Origin: Candidatus Saccharimonadota bacterium
Lineage (GTDB): Bacteria > Patescibacteriota > Saccharimonadia > Saccharimonadales > SLHW01
DNA: 9,571 nt
Assembly: GCA_007135955.1 (NCBI GenBank)
Contig: SLHW01000008.1
Span: 1-9,571, forward strand
Direction of reading: 5' to 3'
Under the pieces are notes generated by a model that was given only the letters and a program-made list of their open reading frames with translations, searched no databases and was not told the origin of the DNA. Below, one piece after another: positions 1 through 6,600 of this stretch (position 1 is its first letter; the number at the start of each line of letters is the position of its first letter). The translations under genes and the position numbers were made by a program.

Positions 1-342
1 CCGAGTGTCGTGTCCGATCAAGTCGGTCGGCTAACTTTTACTAGCGAACTCGTGAGAGCAATCCATCACTTATTGATGGGGCAAGCAGAGTTTGGTACGT
101 ATAACGTAACCAATAGCGGTGAGAGTGCTAGTTGGGCAGAGGTGACTCGTGAGATCTTTCGTTTGGCCGATTACAACGGCAAGGTAACTGATGTTACAAC
201 AGAGGAGTACTATCAGGGAAAAGCCGGTATTGCACCGCGGCCATTTAAGAGCACGCTTGACCTAGCAAAAATCAAAGCTACTGGCTTTGAGTCAAATGAT
301 TGGAAAACTGATTTAGCCGAGTATATCCGTAAAAATACTTAA
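1..342 (+). CDS. rmlD: dTDP-4-dehydrorhamnose reductase, C-terminal part (5' end outside window)
   Basis: The reading frame is open from the first base, so the gene begins upstream of the window; the GTG at 10 is an internal Val codon. About 113 residues are visible. They match the C-terminal substrate-binding part of the RmlD family: the start reads VVSDQVGRLTFT, matching the family's V-x-DQ-x-G-x-PT-x-T motif but with Leu for Pro. Next come GTYNVTNSG and SWAEV (family G-x-YH-x-x-G, SW), then a RPFKSTLD block (family RP-x-x-S-x-LD), and a terminal W-x-x-x-L-x-x-YI. In the family, the enzyme uses NADPH to reduce dTDP-4-keto-rhamnose to dTDP-L-rhamnose in the cytoplasm, the last step of rhamnose donor synthesis. 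The N-terminal Rossmann half and catalytic Tyr-x-x-x-Lys are not in view, so integrity and any fusion to an RmlC epimerase cannot be judged. The gene ends 4 bp from the stop of the convergent Nudix gene. A wider NDP-sugar epimerase/reductase role is the main alternative. Confidence 0.85.
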   Translation, partial: PSVVSDQVGRLTFTSELVRAIHHLLMGQAEFGTYNVTNSGESASWAEVTREIFRLADYNGKVTDVTTEEYYQGKAGIAPRPFKSTLDLAKIKATGFESNDWKTDLAEYIRKNT

Positions 343-360
343 CGAATTATGTATTTTTTT
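331..360. terminator. Possible bidirectional A/T-rich hairpin over two convergent stop codons
   Basis: AAAAATAC (331-338) pairs perfectly with GTATTTTT (351-358), giving an 8-bp stem around a 12-nt loop that contains both the rmlD stop and the Nudix gene stop. On the + strand the T-run continues to 360. The stem has only one G-C pair and its T residues double as the U-tract, so it would be a weak intrinsic terminator at best. It is the only candidate found between these two genes. Confidence 0.3.
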
Positions 361-871
361 GTTGCTTCTTACGCTTGAATGCTCGCTTGATGATTGCGAT
401 AGTCCTTGGTTCGGCCAGCTGACTGGTTGGTATGTCGTCAAGTTGGAACGATTCGAATGCACTAACGTCGTCTTGGGGTGTAAGTCGTTTATCGGTCGTT
501 AGGCTTGCCCAAAACCACATTGCGACTAAGGGCTCGATTGTGCCACTCCAATGGTATTCTTGGTAGCCACTATAAACATAGCTTGGGGCGGTAATGTCAG
601 CTTCGCTCAAGTTTGTTTCTTCGTATAGCTCTCGATACAATGCTGTTTCAGCGTTTTCACCGTAGTCAATAAAGCCACCAATTGGATCGAGTTTGTCTTT
701 GTCTGGTTCGTGGGCTCGTCGACTAAGAATTACCTTGCCAGTGGTATCAAAAAGCAGTAGCGCCACCGCCCCTTTGGGGTTGTTGAATTGTTCGCGTTTG
801 CACTCGGTGCATTGGAATTTGGTGTCAGTTAGCTTAAGTAACTCGCCACCGCAGCTGATGCAGTGTTTCAT
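347..871 (-). CDS. Zinc-ribbon Nudix hydrolase (174 aa)
   Basis: Residues 4-24 form a rubredoxin-like zinc ribbon with two CxxC pairs (C4/C7 and C21/C24). A Nudix fold follows from about residue 32. The Nudix box runs G66-x5-E72-x7-R80-E81-L-x-E84-E85-x-N87-L. All metal-binding acidic residues are present, but the usual Gly after EE-x is Asn87. This family hydrolyses nucleoside diphosphates linked to another group (ADP-ribose, NAD(H), NDP-sugars, oxidised dNTPs), using Mg2+. Zinc-ribbon Nudix proteins include NudC-type NADH pyrophosphatases, but the present protein is shorter and lacks a visible NudC-specific motif, so the substrate is unknown. The protein is cytoplasmic, with no signal peptide or TM segment. 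It lies 48 bp downstream of the gpsA-like gene on the same strand, with its own promoter-like hexamer just before the ATG. The family call is firm; the substrate is not. Confidence 0.88.
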   Translation of the reverse strand: MKHCISCGGELLKLTDTKFQCTECKREQFNNPKGAVALLLFDTTGKVILSRRAHEPDKDKLDPIGGFIDYGENAETALYRELYEETNLSEADITAPSYVYSGYQEYHWSGTIEPLVAMWFWASLTTDKRLTPQDDVSAFESFQLDDIPTSQLAEPRTIAIIKRAFKRKKQQKNT

Positions 872-877
872 CTTAAC

Positions 878-883
878 AGTCTA
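878..883 (-). promoter_or_regulatory. -10 hexamer of a predicted leaderless promoter (Nudix gene)
   Basis: On the - strand, TAGACT is followed by exactly 6 nt (GTTAAG) and then the ATG at 871. Transcription normally starts about 7 nt past a -10 hexamer, which would put +1 on the A of the start codon. There is no Shine-Dalgarno sequence, no TG extension here, and no good -35 at 17 nt. Confidence 0.45.
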
Positions 884-919
884 AAGTTAATAGTAAAAAG
901 TATAAAGCTGAAAGTGGGC

Positions 920-1924
920 TTAGCTAGTTTTTAGGAGGTGGTTTTTGATGGTGGTGATGTCAATAGTCTGATCGATAATTAACTCGTGTAGTAGCTGGAT
1001 AGCTGTAATCTCTTTTAAGGCTGGCAGCTGGTCGATTATCTGTAGCGTGTTGACACCTTCAACAAGTTTGCGGTCTTTGCGCATCTCGGCGAGCGCTTCG
1101 TTTGCCGGCTTACCCTTACCAAGCAATTCACCAAAAGCACGGTTACGAGTGTTGCCAGTACAGCTCATCCACATGTCATTACCCCAAGACTGACTGGCAA
1201 TAGAGAACGTTTCTGGTTGGGCGCCGAGTTGCTCAACACAGACCCTACCAATACTTCCGGCTGTTACCGATATGATGTGCGTTTCTGAACCATATGAAAA
1301 ACCAAGCCCGTGGACAATACCAGCTAGAATAGACACCACGTTTTTAAGCGCTGAGGCGTATTCAACGCCCAGTAAGTCGTCGGTAGTTGTTATGTCGAGA
1401 TTATCAGAAGTAAAGAGCTGCTTAAGTTCGTTGCCGGTAGCCTTGTCTGGGCTGGCAATGTCAACGCCGAGTGGTTCATGGTGAAAGAAATCATCAGCCG
1501 TTGTGCCACCAGCAAGGGCTGCGTAGCGGTAGTCAAAGCTAGCGAGTTCTTCAGCAATAACCTCTGATATGCGTTTACCGGTTTTCTTGTCGAGCGCTTT
1601 GGCTATATTAACGATTATGACCCCTGGTCGGGCATGTGCCTTGATAGTGCGGGCAACATCTCTTGATGAATCTGACGAGACGGCAAGCACGACAATAGCA
1701 GCATCGCGTAGTAATTCTTCTGGCGTGGTAACAAAAACTGGCGATTCACTGATTGATGTTGTGGTATGAAAAAACGGATGTGTCCGCTTGGTTGTTAGCG
1801 ACTCCGCAACTTCTGGCAGGTGATCATAGCCAATTAGCTGCAGGGTACTGTCTTGTTTGTTGTCGAGGTGCTTTAAGATGGCATAGCCGAAGGCGCCGAC
1901 ACCGTAGATTGCGATATTTTTCAT
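920..1924 (-). CDS. GpsA-like NAD(P)-dependent glycerol-3-phosphate dehydrogenase, divergent
   Basis: This 334-residue protein has the usual GpsA length and two-domain plan. The N-terminal Rossmann fold has the dinucleotide loop G8-V-G-A-F-G13. The helical C-terminal domain contains A-L-K194-N, with the lysine at the catalytic position of the family. D250 leads the family's D-x-x-x-T/S-CT block, followed by T-R260-N-R262-A-F-G265, which matches the SRNR-x-FG substrate motif. The family reduces dihydroxyacetone phosphate to sn-glycerol-3-phosphate in the cytoplasm, feeding phospholipid or teichoic-acid backbones. Two family signatures are altered: the GPS-x-A stretch is replaced by G139-G-T-T-A-D-D145, and the KG-[IL]-E element reads K109-A-L-D. 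It may therefore be a subfamily with changed substrate preference. It is divergent from the ABC exporter genes, and the Nudix gene follows 48 bp downstream. The start is fixed by the promoter-like hexamer 6 nt before the ATG and by the GVGAFG loop at residue 8. Confidence 0.8.
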   Translation of the reverse strand: MKNIAIYGVGAFGYAILKHLDNKQDSTLQLIGYDHLPEVAESLTTKRTHPFFHTTTSISESPVFVTTPEELLRDAAIVVLAVSSDSSRDVARTIKAHARPGVIIVNIAKALDKKTGKRISEVIAEELASFDYRYAALAGGTTADDFFHHEPLGVDIASPDKATGNELKQLFTSDNLDITTTDDLLGVEYASALKNVVSILAGIVHGLGFSYGSETHIISVTAGSIGRVCVEQLGAQPETFSIASQSWGNDMWMSCTGNTRNRAFGELLGKGKPANEALAEMRKDRKLVEGVNTLQIIDQLPALKEITAIQLLHELIIDQTIDITTIKNHLLKTS

Positions 1925-1930
1925 AACTTT

Positions 1931-1939
1931 AGCGTAGCA
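1931..1939 (-). promoter_or_regulatory. Extended -10 of a predicted leaderless promoter (gpsA-like gene)
   Basis: On the - strand, TGC-TACGCT is followed by 6 nt (AAAGTT) and then the ATG at 1924. The TG extension and the 6-nt spacing place the likely transcription start on the start codon. No Shine-Dalgarno sequence is present, and no good -35 is seen 17 nt upstream. The hexamer is a weak TANNNT match taken alone; its support comes from the same layout before six other genes. Confidence 0.45.
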
Positions 1940-2052
1940 TACGCATTAGTTGTTATTTAGCGCGCTACTTTTTACTTATATAACGCCTTATGGGCTTGTA
2001 AGCAGCGGGTAGGTAAAGTGTGCATTGGGTCACTGTTTTGGTATATGGCGGA

Positions 2053-2061
2053 TGAGATAAT
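2053..2061 (+). promoter_or_regulatory. Extended -10 of the ABC exporter operon promoter
   Basis: TGA-GATAAT lies 9 nt before the ATG at 2071, so the leader would be absent or only 2-3 nt long. No -35 consensus is found at 16-18 nt. It sits in the 146-bp divergent gap (1925-2070) shared with the gpsA-like gene; apart from the two promoters and an A/T-rich motif near 1967, nothing else is recognisable there. Confidence 0.5.
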
Positions 2062-2070
2062 GTAAGCATT

Positions 2071-2991
2071 ATGAGCAACACATCTATTATTGAAGTTAAG
2101 AAATTAGTTAAAAAGTTCGGTCAATTTGCAGCACTTGACGGGTTAGATTTGTCAGTTAAGCCCGGCGAGGTGCATGGTTTTTTGGGGCCGAACGGATCCG
2201 GTAAATCGACCACTATTCGAGTATTACTTGGCATACTGCGTAAAACATCTGGTCAAGCAACGGTGCTCGGGCAAGATCCTTGGAATGATGCAGTAGAGCT
2301 CCACCGACGATTGGCGTATGTACCTGGTGAAGTCGGCTTATGGCCAAACTTAACTGGCGGCGAGCTGATTGATTTATTGTGTACGCTTCGTGGTGGCACC
2401 ATCGATACAAAACGACGGGATCAGCTAACAGAGCGTTTTCAACTTGACGTACGCAAAAAATTTGGCACGTACTCTAAGGGAAATCGTCAAAAAGTAGCAC
2501 TTGTCGCTGCACTCGCTTCCGATGTAGAACTTTACATAATGGACGAGCCAACATCGGGACTTGATCCGCTGATGGAATCAGTTTTTCAAGAGACAATTAT
2601 GGAGTTAAAGGGTCGAGGCAAAACCATACTGCTTTCGAGCCATATTTTAGCTGAGGTTGAGAAGCTCTGTGATAGGGTAACTATTATTCGAGAGGGCAGA
2701 ACCGTTGAATCAGGCACCTTAGCTGAATTGCGCCACTTACACCGCACCACGATAAAGGCAGAAATAGAGAACAGTCCAGCTGGATTGAAAAAACTAAAAG
2801 GCATTCATGAGCTCAAAGTTGATGGTAAAAATATAGAATTCGAAGTAGACAGCAAGGACCTCGATGGTGCGCTTGAGCAGCTGGCGAAGCTTAACGTGCG
2901 TGCGCTCATGAGTCACCCGCCAACGCTGGAAGAGTTGTTCCTGCGTCATTATGATGAGGCTCCCGCAAGAGACAAGAAGGCGGTTGACTAA
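2071..2991 (+). CDS. ABC exporter ATP-binding protein (drug/antibiotic type)
   Basis: This 306-residue ABC ATPase carries every core element: Walker A G39-P-N-G-S-G-K45-S; a signature loop Y134-S-K-G-N-R-Q140 in place of LSGGQ; Walker B L154-Y-I-M-D-E159 with the catalytic Glu; D-loop S162-G-L-D165; and switch His191 in LLSSH. The Q-loop region reads Y83-V-P-G-E-V-G-L-W-P, so the usual Gln is absent. A PGD/E-x-x-LWP reading is, from memory, typical of actinobacterial antibiotic-exporter ATPases. Residues from about 220 form a C-terminal extension of the DrrA type, ending in LEELFLRHY. The protein would power the membrane exporter encoded next, at the inner face of the membrane. Its stop and the permease start share one base (TAATG), pointing to translational coupling. 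The substrate cannot be read from sequence. Confidence 0.93.
   Translation: MSNTSIIEVKKLVKKFGQFAALDGLDLSVKPGEVHGFLGPNGSGKSTTIRVLLGILRKTSGQATVLGQDPWNDAVELHRRLAYVPGEVGLWPNLTGGELIDLLCTLRGGTIDTKRRDQLTERFQLDVRKKFGTYSKGNRQKVALVAALASDVELYIMDEPTSGLDPLMESVFQETIMELKGRGKTILLSSHILAEVEKLCDRVTIIREGRTVESGTLAELRHLHRTTIKAEIENSPAGLKKLKGIHELKVDGKNIEFEVDSKDLDGALEQLAKLNVRALMSHPPTLEELFLRHYDEAPARDKKAVD
2974..2980 (+). promoter_or_regulatory. Weak SD-like site for the permease gene
   Basis: AAGAAGG lies 10 nt upstream of the permease ATG at 2991, inside the end of the ATPase gene. It matters because this operon-internal gene cannot be leaderless. The match is partial and the spacing long, so coupling through the TAATG overlap may do most of the work. 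Confidence 0.35.
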
Positions 2992-4622
2992 TGAAGGCGT
3001 TTACTGGAACGTGGCAGCTAATTAAGCTTGCTTTGCGGCGTGACCGGATAAAGCTTCCTGCCTGGATAATCATCAACAGCTCCCTAGTAGCGGTTAGCAT
3101 TCCGGCAATCAAGGATGCCTTTCCAACACTTGAAGATCAGATCACTTACGCAGCAACGGTCGCCAATAGTGTCGTGTCGCGAATGTTTGAGGGTGCAGTA
3201 GATGGCCCGTCAATAGGCTCGATTATTTCGACAGAATTGTTTGTTTTTATGGCGGTACTTATGGCGTTTATGAGTACGCTGGCAGTTGTTCGTCATACGC
3301 GGCAAAATGAAGAAACTGGTAGCGGTGAACTAATTAGCTCAACAGCAGTTGGGCGATACGCAAGTCTGACCGCAGCATTAGCGGTAGCGATTGGGGCAAA
3401 TATTGTTACCGGTTTACTTATTTTTATTGCACTGGCGCAAAGCCCCGATCTGTCGACTCAGGGTGCACTTGGCTTTGGTGTCGCGTTAGCTAGTGTCGGC
3501 ATAGCGTTTGCTGGTATTGCTGCGCTGGCAGCGCAAGTAGCCGAGAGCAGTCGAGGGGCAAATAGTTTAGCCGGCACCACGATTGGCATTGCGTATATTT
3601 TCCGAGCAATTGGGGATGGTTTTGGATCGGTCGATAATACTAGTCTCGGCGTTGAGAGTATGTGGGTGTCGTGGTTGTCACCAATTGGTTGGGGACAGCA
3701 GGTATTTCCGTTTACTCGTGAAAACTGGTGGATATTTTGGATATTTGCTGGGTTCATACTGGCAATAACTGGCGTGGTGTTTATGGTATTGAAACGACGA
3801 GATGTTGGTTTAGGGCTGGTGCCGTCTCGTAAAGGGCCAGCACGAGGTGCCAAGTGGCTACTTAACCCATTTGGTATTTCCTGGCGTTTGCAACGCGGCG
3901 TGCTTTACGGCTGGACTATCGGATTTGTCGTGTACGGTGCCCTGATTGGTGGTGTCGCTAAAGAATTTGAAGAGTTAATTGCTGAAAACGAGATGATGCA
4001 AGAATTTATCGGTAGCGCCAATGCTACTGCTGAATTTAGTGACTTACTGTTTAGCGGGTTTTATATTTACGTTGGTGCGATAGCCGTAGGCTACGTAGCC
4101 CAAGCACTACTTAAAATGCGCAGTGAAGAAGTCAAAGGACACCTTGAAAATGTCGCTAGTACAGCTGTTGGTCGCATGCGCTGGATGGTTAGTCATATCG
4201 TTTGGATAGTGCTTGGTGCGGCATTGATTATGTTTACAGCAGGTGTTGCTACTGGCACCGTGCACGCGTTGGTAAGTGATGCCGGCTGGAATGAGCCACT
4301 TCGAATTGGTCTAATTGGTTTGGCGCAACTACCACCTATTCTCGCTATTGCGGGAGCTATTGCTTTGGTGTATGGGCTGCGCTCGAGCTGGTCGACGATA
4401 TTTGCCTGGGGAAGTTTTGTTGGTGTATTGGTAATCACCCAGTTGGGTGCCTTGCTACGATTTCCGCAGTGGGTAATGAATATTTCGCCATTTGGTCATA
4501 TGTCGAATTACCCAGTCGAGCCACTGGCACGAACACCGATTGTGGTGATGCTTATCTTTGCATTAGTTACAATTGTGCTCGGATTGGTGGCGTTTCGAAA
4601 TCGAGATATCGAAACGACATAA
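2991..4622 (+). CDS. ABC exporter permease, duplicated 12-TM antibiotic-exporter type (543 aa)
   Basis: This is a large integral membrane protein with about twelve hydrophobic segments. They lie near residues 24-42, 76-98, 126-148, 157-178, 190-206, 247-267, 302-320, 354-374, 398-425, 437-461, 466-488 and 517-536. It resembles the actinobacterial 'exporter of polyketide antibiotics' permeases (tetronasin-resistance type). The two halves are related: R/Q-x-x-E-E-x-x-G-x-x-E ending in STAVGR occurs at 105-122 and again at 377-395, about 272 residues apart, half the protein length. In such exporters one polypeptide supplies both membrane domains and pairs with a homodimer of the ATPase. It is the second gene of the operon, overlapping the ATPase stop by one base. 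No signal peptide is needed; the N-terminus is a short basic cytoplasmic stretch. A role in drug, peptide or lipid export is inferred from the family; no substrate-specific feature is seen. Confidence 0.87.
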   Translation: MKAFTGTWQLIKLALRRDRIKLPAWIIINSSLVAVSIPAIKDAFPTLEDQITYAATVANSVVSRMFEGAVDGPSIGSIISTELFVFMAVLMAFMSTLAVVRHTRQNEETGSGELISSTAVGRYASLTAALAVAIGANIVTGLLIFIALAQSPDLSTQGALGFGVALASVGIAFAGIAALAAQVAESSRGANSLAGTTIGIAYIFRAIGDGFGSVDNTSLGVESMWVSWLSPIGWGQQVFPFTRENWWIFWIFAGFILAITGVVFMVLKRRDVGLGLVPSRKGPARGAKWLLNPFGISWRLQRGVLYGWTIGFVVYGALIGGVAKEFEELIAENEMMQEFIGSANATAEFSDLLFSGFYIYVGAIAVGYVAQALLKMRSEEVKGHLENVASTAVGRMRWMVSHIVWIVLGAALIMFTAGVATGTVHALVSDAGWNEPLRIGLIGLAQLPPILAIAGAIALVYGLRSSWSTIFAWGSFVGVLVITQLGALLRFPQWVMNISPFGHMSNYPVEPLARTPIVVMLIFALVTIVLGLVAFRNRDIETT

Positions 4623-4694
4623 ACTCACTTAATAGTAGCCGCGCGTTAGCTACCGATATTGTCTCAAGGATAATCTTTTGTCTACCAATTCAGG

Positions 4695-4700
4695 TAGAAT
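4695..4700 (+). promoter_or_regulatory. -10 hexamer of a predicted leaderless promoter (GT4 gene)
   Basis: TAGAAT is followed by exactly 6 nt (GAATGC) and the ATG at 4707, so transcription should begin on the start codon. There is no Shine-Dalgarno sequence and no TG extension. The rest of the gap (4623-4694) holds only a 5-bp inverted repeat (GTAGC/GCTAC around 4635-4653) without a T-run. Confidence 0.5.
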
Positions 4701-4706
4701 GAATGC

Positions 4707-5831
4707 ATGAAGGCGAAAAAAGTAGCGATAGTACATGATTGGCTGTACGGCGGTGGCGCCGAGCAGGTAGTGCTTGAGCTACACCGTATGTATCCGCAGG
4801 CACCGATTTACACATCATATGCCACTACTGAGTGGCGAAACAAGCTAGACGATAAAGTGGTGACCGGCTATTTGAATAGGTGGCCGTTTTCGCGGCTGAG
4901 GAAGTTTTTGCCACTACTGCGGCAGCGGTGGTTTGCGAAATTAGATCTGTCGGAATATGACCTGGTGCTGTCGAGCTCGGGCAATGGTGAGGCCAAGTTT
5001 GTCCAGGTAAAAGGCGATGCGCTGCATATTTGCTACTGTCATACACCGACCCATTTTTATTGGCGGCACTATGACAAGTACCTTGAGCATCCTGGTTTTC
5101 GGCCGTATTGGTTGGTGCGATTTGCGCTTCGCTTGTTAGTTAAGCCCCTCCGCAGACGTGATTATCAGGCGGCGCAACGAGTTGACTACTTTGTAGCAAA
5201 CTCATCGCATATTCGAGACGACATACGACAGTATTATCAGCGAGAATCAACTGTGGTGTTTCCGCCAGTGGATGTTGAGCGCTTCAAGAAGCCAATTGCC
5301 ACTCAACGCTCGGGCTTTGTCACTCATGGCCGACAAGTGCCGTATAAGCGGTTTGATTTGCTGATAGAAGCCTGCAATGAAGCAAAGGTTAAGCTAACGG
5401 TAATTGGGCGAGGCCCGGAGCATCAACGACTCAAGCAACTAGCTGGCCCAACCGTGAAGCTGCGAAACGATGTTGATAATGACGAGTTGCCAAAGTTGCT
5501 GGCGAAAGCTAAGGGTTATCTATTTGCAGCACATGAAGACTTTGGCATTGCCCCAGTTGAAGCAATGGCAGCCGGTACACCAGTTGCCGCTTATGAGGCA
5601 GGCGGGGCGCTTGATTATGTTATTGCTAACAAGACAGGCGTGTTCTTTGCCGAGCAGTCAGCAGCAGCAATTATCCAAGCGATAGATAAAATGCAGTCAA
5701 TCGATTGGGACTATGACGTAATCACTACTCATGCGCGGGCGTTTTCAGCGGGCTCATTTCGTCAACAAATAGCAGCAACTATAAAAAATATAACAACGGA
5801 GCATGCACAACGTGAAAAATCAGCCAGATAA
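4707..5831 (+). CDS. GT4-family glycosyltransferase, probably a mannosyltransferase
   Basis: This 374-residue protein has the GT-B fold plan. The N-terminal acceptor domain starts V6-A-I-V-H-D-W-L-Y-G-G-G-A-E19, the glycine-rich loop of WbaZ/WbdB-like O-antigen mannosyltransferases. The C-terminal donor domain has G208-R-Q-V-P-Y-K-R215-F-D, carrying the basic residues that contact the donor phosphates. It also has the retaining-enzyme motif E277-x7-E285 (EDFGIAPVE), followed by MAAGTPVAAYEAGG. There is no TM segment; basic patches around 60-75 and 140-152 could hold it to the inner membrane face. The family moves a sugar from a nucleotide donor onto a lipid-linked glycan. Mannose is inferred from family resemblance and from the GDP-mannose synthesis gene nearby. 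It heads a + strand pair with the pirin-like gene, which overlaps its last 29 bases. The donor sugar is the uncertain part; the GT4 assignment is firm. Confidence 0.88.
   Translation: MKAKKVAIVHDWLYGGGAEQVVLELHRMYPQAPIYTSYATTEWRNKLDDKVVTGYLNRWPFSRLRKFLPLLRQRWFAKLDLSEYDLVLSSSGNGEAKFVQVKGDALHICYCHTPTHFYWRHYDKYLEHPGFRPYWLVRFALRLLVKPLRRRDYQAAQRVDYFVANSSHIRDDIRQYYQRESTVVFPPVDVERFKKPIATQRSGFVTHGRQVPYKRFDLLIEACNEAKVKLTVIGRGPEHQRLKQLAGPTVKLRNDVDNDELPKLLAKAKGYLFAAHEDFGIAPVEAMAAGTPVAAYEAGGALDYVIANKTGVFFAEQSAAAIIQAIDKMQSIDWDYDVITTHARAFSAGSFRQQIAATIKNITTEHAQREKSAR
5798..5801 (+). promoter_or_regulatory. Shine-Dalgarno GGAG that bears on the pirin start codon
   Basis: GGAG lies within the end of the GT4 gene. 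It is 1 nt from ATG 5803 (too close to act) and 10 nt from the in-frame GTG at 5812. If it is the working site, translation starts at GTG 5812. Confidence 0.45.
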
Positions 5832-6597
5832 AATATTGCTAGCACCGAATGAACACTACACCTTAGGCGCCGACGAGTTCGGTATGGAGGGGCTGATTGC
5901 AATAGAATCAGTCGGCCCATTTACTGAAGTGCTAGTAATCGGGCCGCTGATAACGGTGCATGATTCGGTGATCTATGCTGGTCAAGGCATTGGGCATCAT
6001 CCGCACCGTTTTAATGAACGGTTATTTTATCTAGAAAAAGGCACCTTCGATCACGATGATGCACTCAATAATGTGCAAGGCCATATCAAGGATGGTGGCA
6101 TGGCACGGTTTACTGAAGGTCAGCGTGGCATGGTGCACAAAGAATGGAATAACGGCAATATGGACAGCGAGATATTTATCCTGGTTGCGACTACTGACCC
6201 GATACCAGAAGATATGCTATTTGAGATCCTTGAGCGCAACGATATGCCAGTTAAAGAAGAAGCACCGGGCGTGCGAGTACGTTATATGGTTGGTGGCGGA
6301 GCGCCAATAAAGATTTATAGTGACATTCGAACATTTACTGACACCGAAATGAATCGACATAGCAAAATCACCTGGGAGATACCGGCCGATGAGGGTGGCT
6401 TGCTGTCAGTTAGAGAGGGTGAGATAACTGCAGCTGCTGATGAGATGGCGAAAAAATGGACACTACTATTGCCACCAAGTAAAAAGCCGCGAACGATTAG
6501 GCTCGTTGCTAACACTAAGGCACGGATTATTCGAACGACGTTTGGCTGGGGCGAGGGGCTGGTGACGCGGAGTTCGCTTAGTACTAACAAGTATTAA
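5803..6597 (+). CDS. Pirin-like bicupin protein (264 aa)
   Basis: The first cupin domain carries the pirin signature. H66-P-H68-R in the metal-binding strand is followed by F-x-Y-L-E-x-G-x-x-x-H-x-D, then T104-E-G-Q-R-G-M-V-H112-K-E114. These give the four pirin metal ligands (His, His, His, Glu). The second cupin domain (about residues 155-260) lacks these ligands, as is usual. Pirins are Fe-binding cytoplasmic proteins; some bacterial members show quercetinase activity, many have no known role. Two starts are possible: ATG at 5803, with GGAG only 1 nt away, or GTG at 5812, with GGAG 10 nt away. The latter is better placed and would shorten the protein by three residues. The gene overlaps the GT4 gene by 20-29 bases, so the two are probably co-transcribed. 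Its stop lies 3 bp from that of the convergent guanylyltransferase gene. A sugar-modifying cupin role is conceivable from context only. Confidence 0.8.
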   Translation: MHNVKNQPDKILLAPNEHYTLGADEFGMEGLIAIESVGPFTEVLVIGPLITVHDSVIYAGQGIGHHPHRFNERLFYLEKGTFDHDDALNNVQGHIKDGGMARFTEGQRGMVHKEWNNGNMDSEIFILVATTDPIPEDMLFEILERNDMPVKEEAPGVRVRYMVGGGAPIKIYSDIRTFTDTEMNRHSKITWEIPADEGGLLSVREGEITAAADEMAKKWTLLLPPSKKPRTIRLVANTKARIIRTTFGWGEGLVTRSSLSTNKY

Positions 6598-6600
6598 CTA

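Noticed and set aside
10..342. GTG at position 10 as a real start of a small rmlD-like gene
   Set aside because: The frame is open to the window edge and the preceding codons continue the RmlD motif, so this is an internal codon of a gene cut by the edge.
1925..2070. A riboswitch or small RNA in the divergent gap
   Set aside because: No conserved structured element or strong hairpin is visible; the promoters lie next to the start codons and leave no leader.
3458..3853. A 131-residue open frame on the - strand inside the permease gene
   Set aside because: It is Pro/Ala/Thr-rich, typical of the antisense of a membrane protein, with no family resemblance; the permease on the + strand is clear.
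4635..4653. GTAGC/GCTAC inverted repeat after the permease as a terminator
   Set aside because: Only a 5-bp stem with a 9-nt loop and no T-run follows.
6578..6587. TTAGTACTAA, a perfect 10-bp palindrome, as an operator
   Set aside because: It lies inside the pirin coding region near its end, has no second copy in the window, and there is no promoter next to it.
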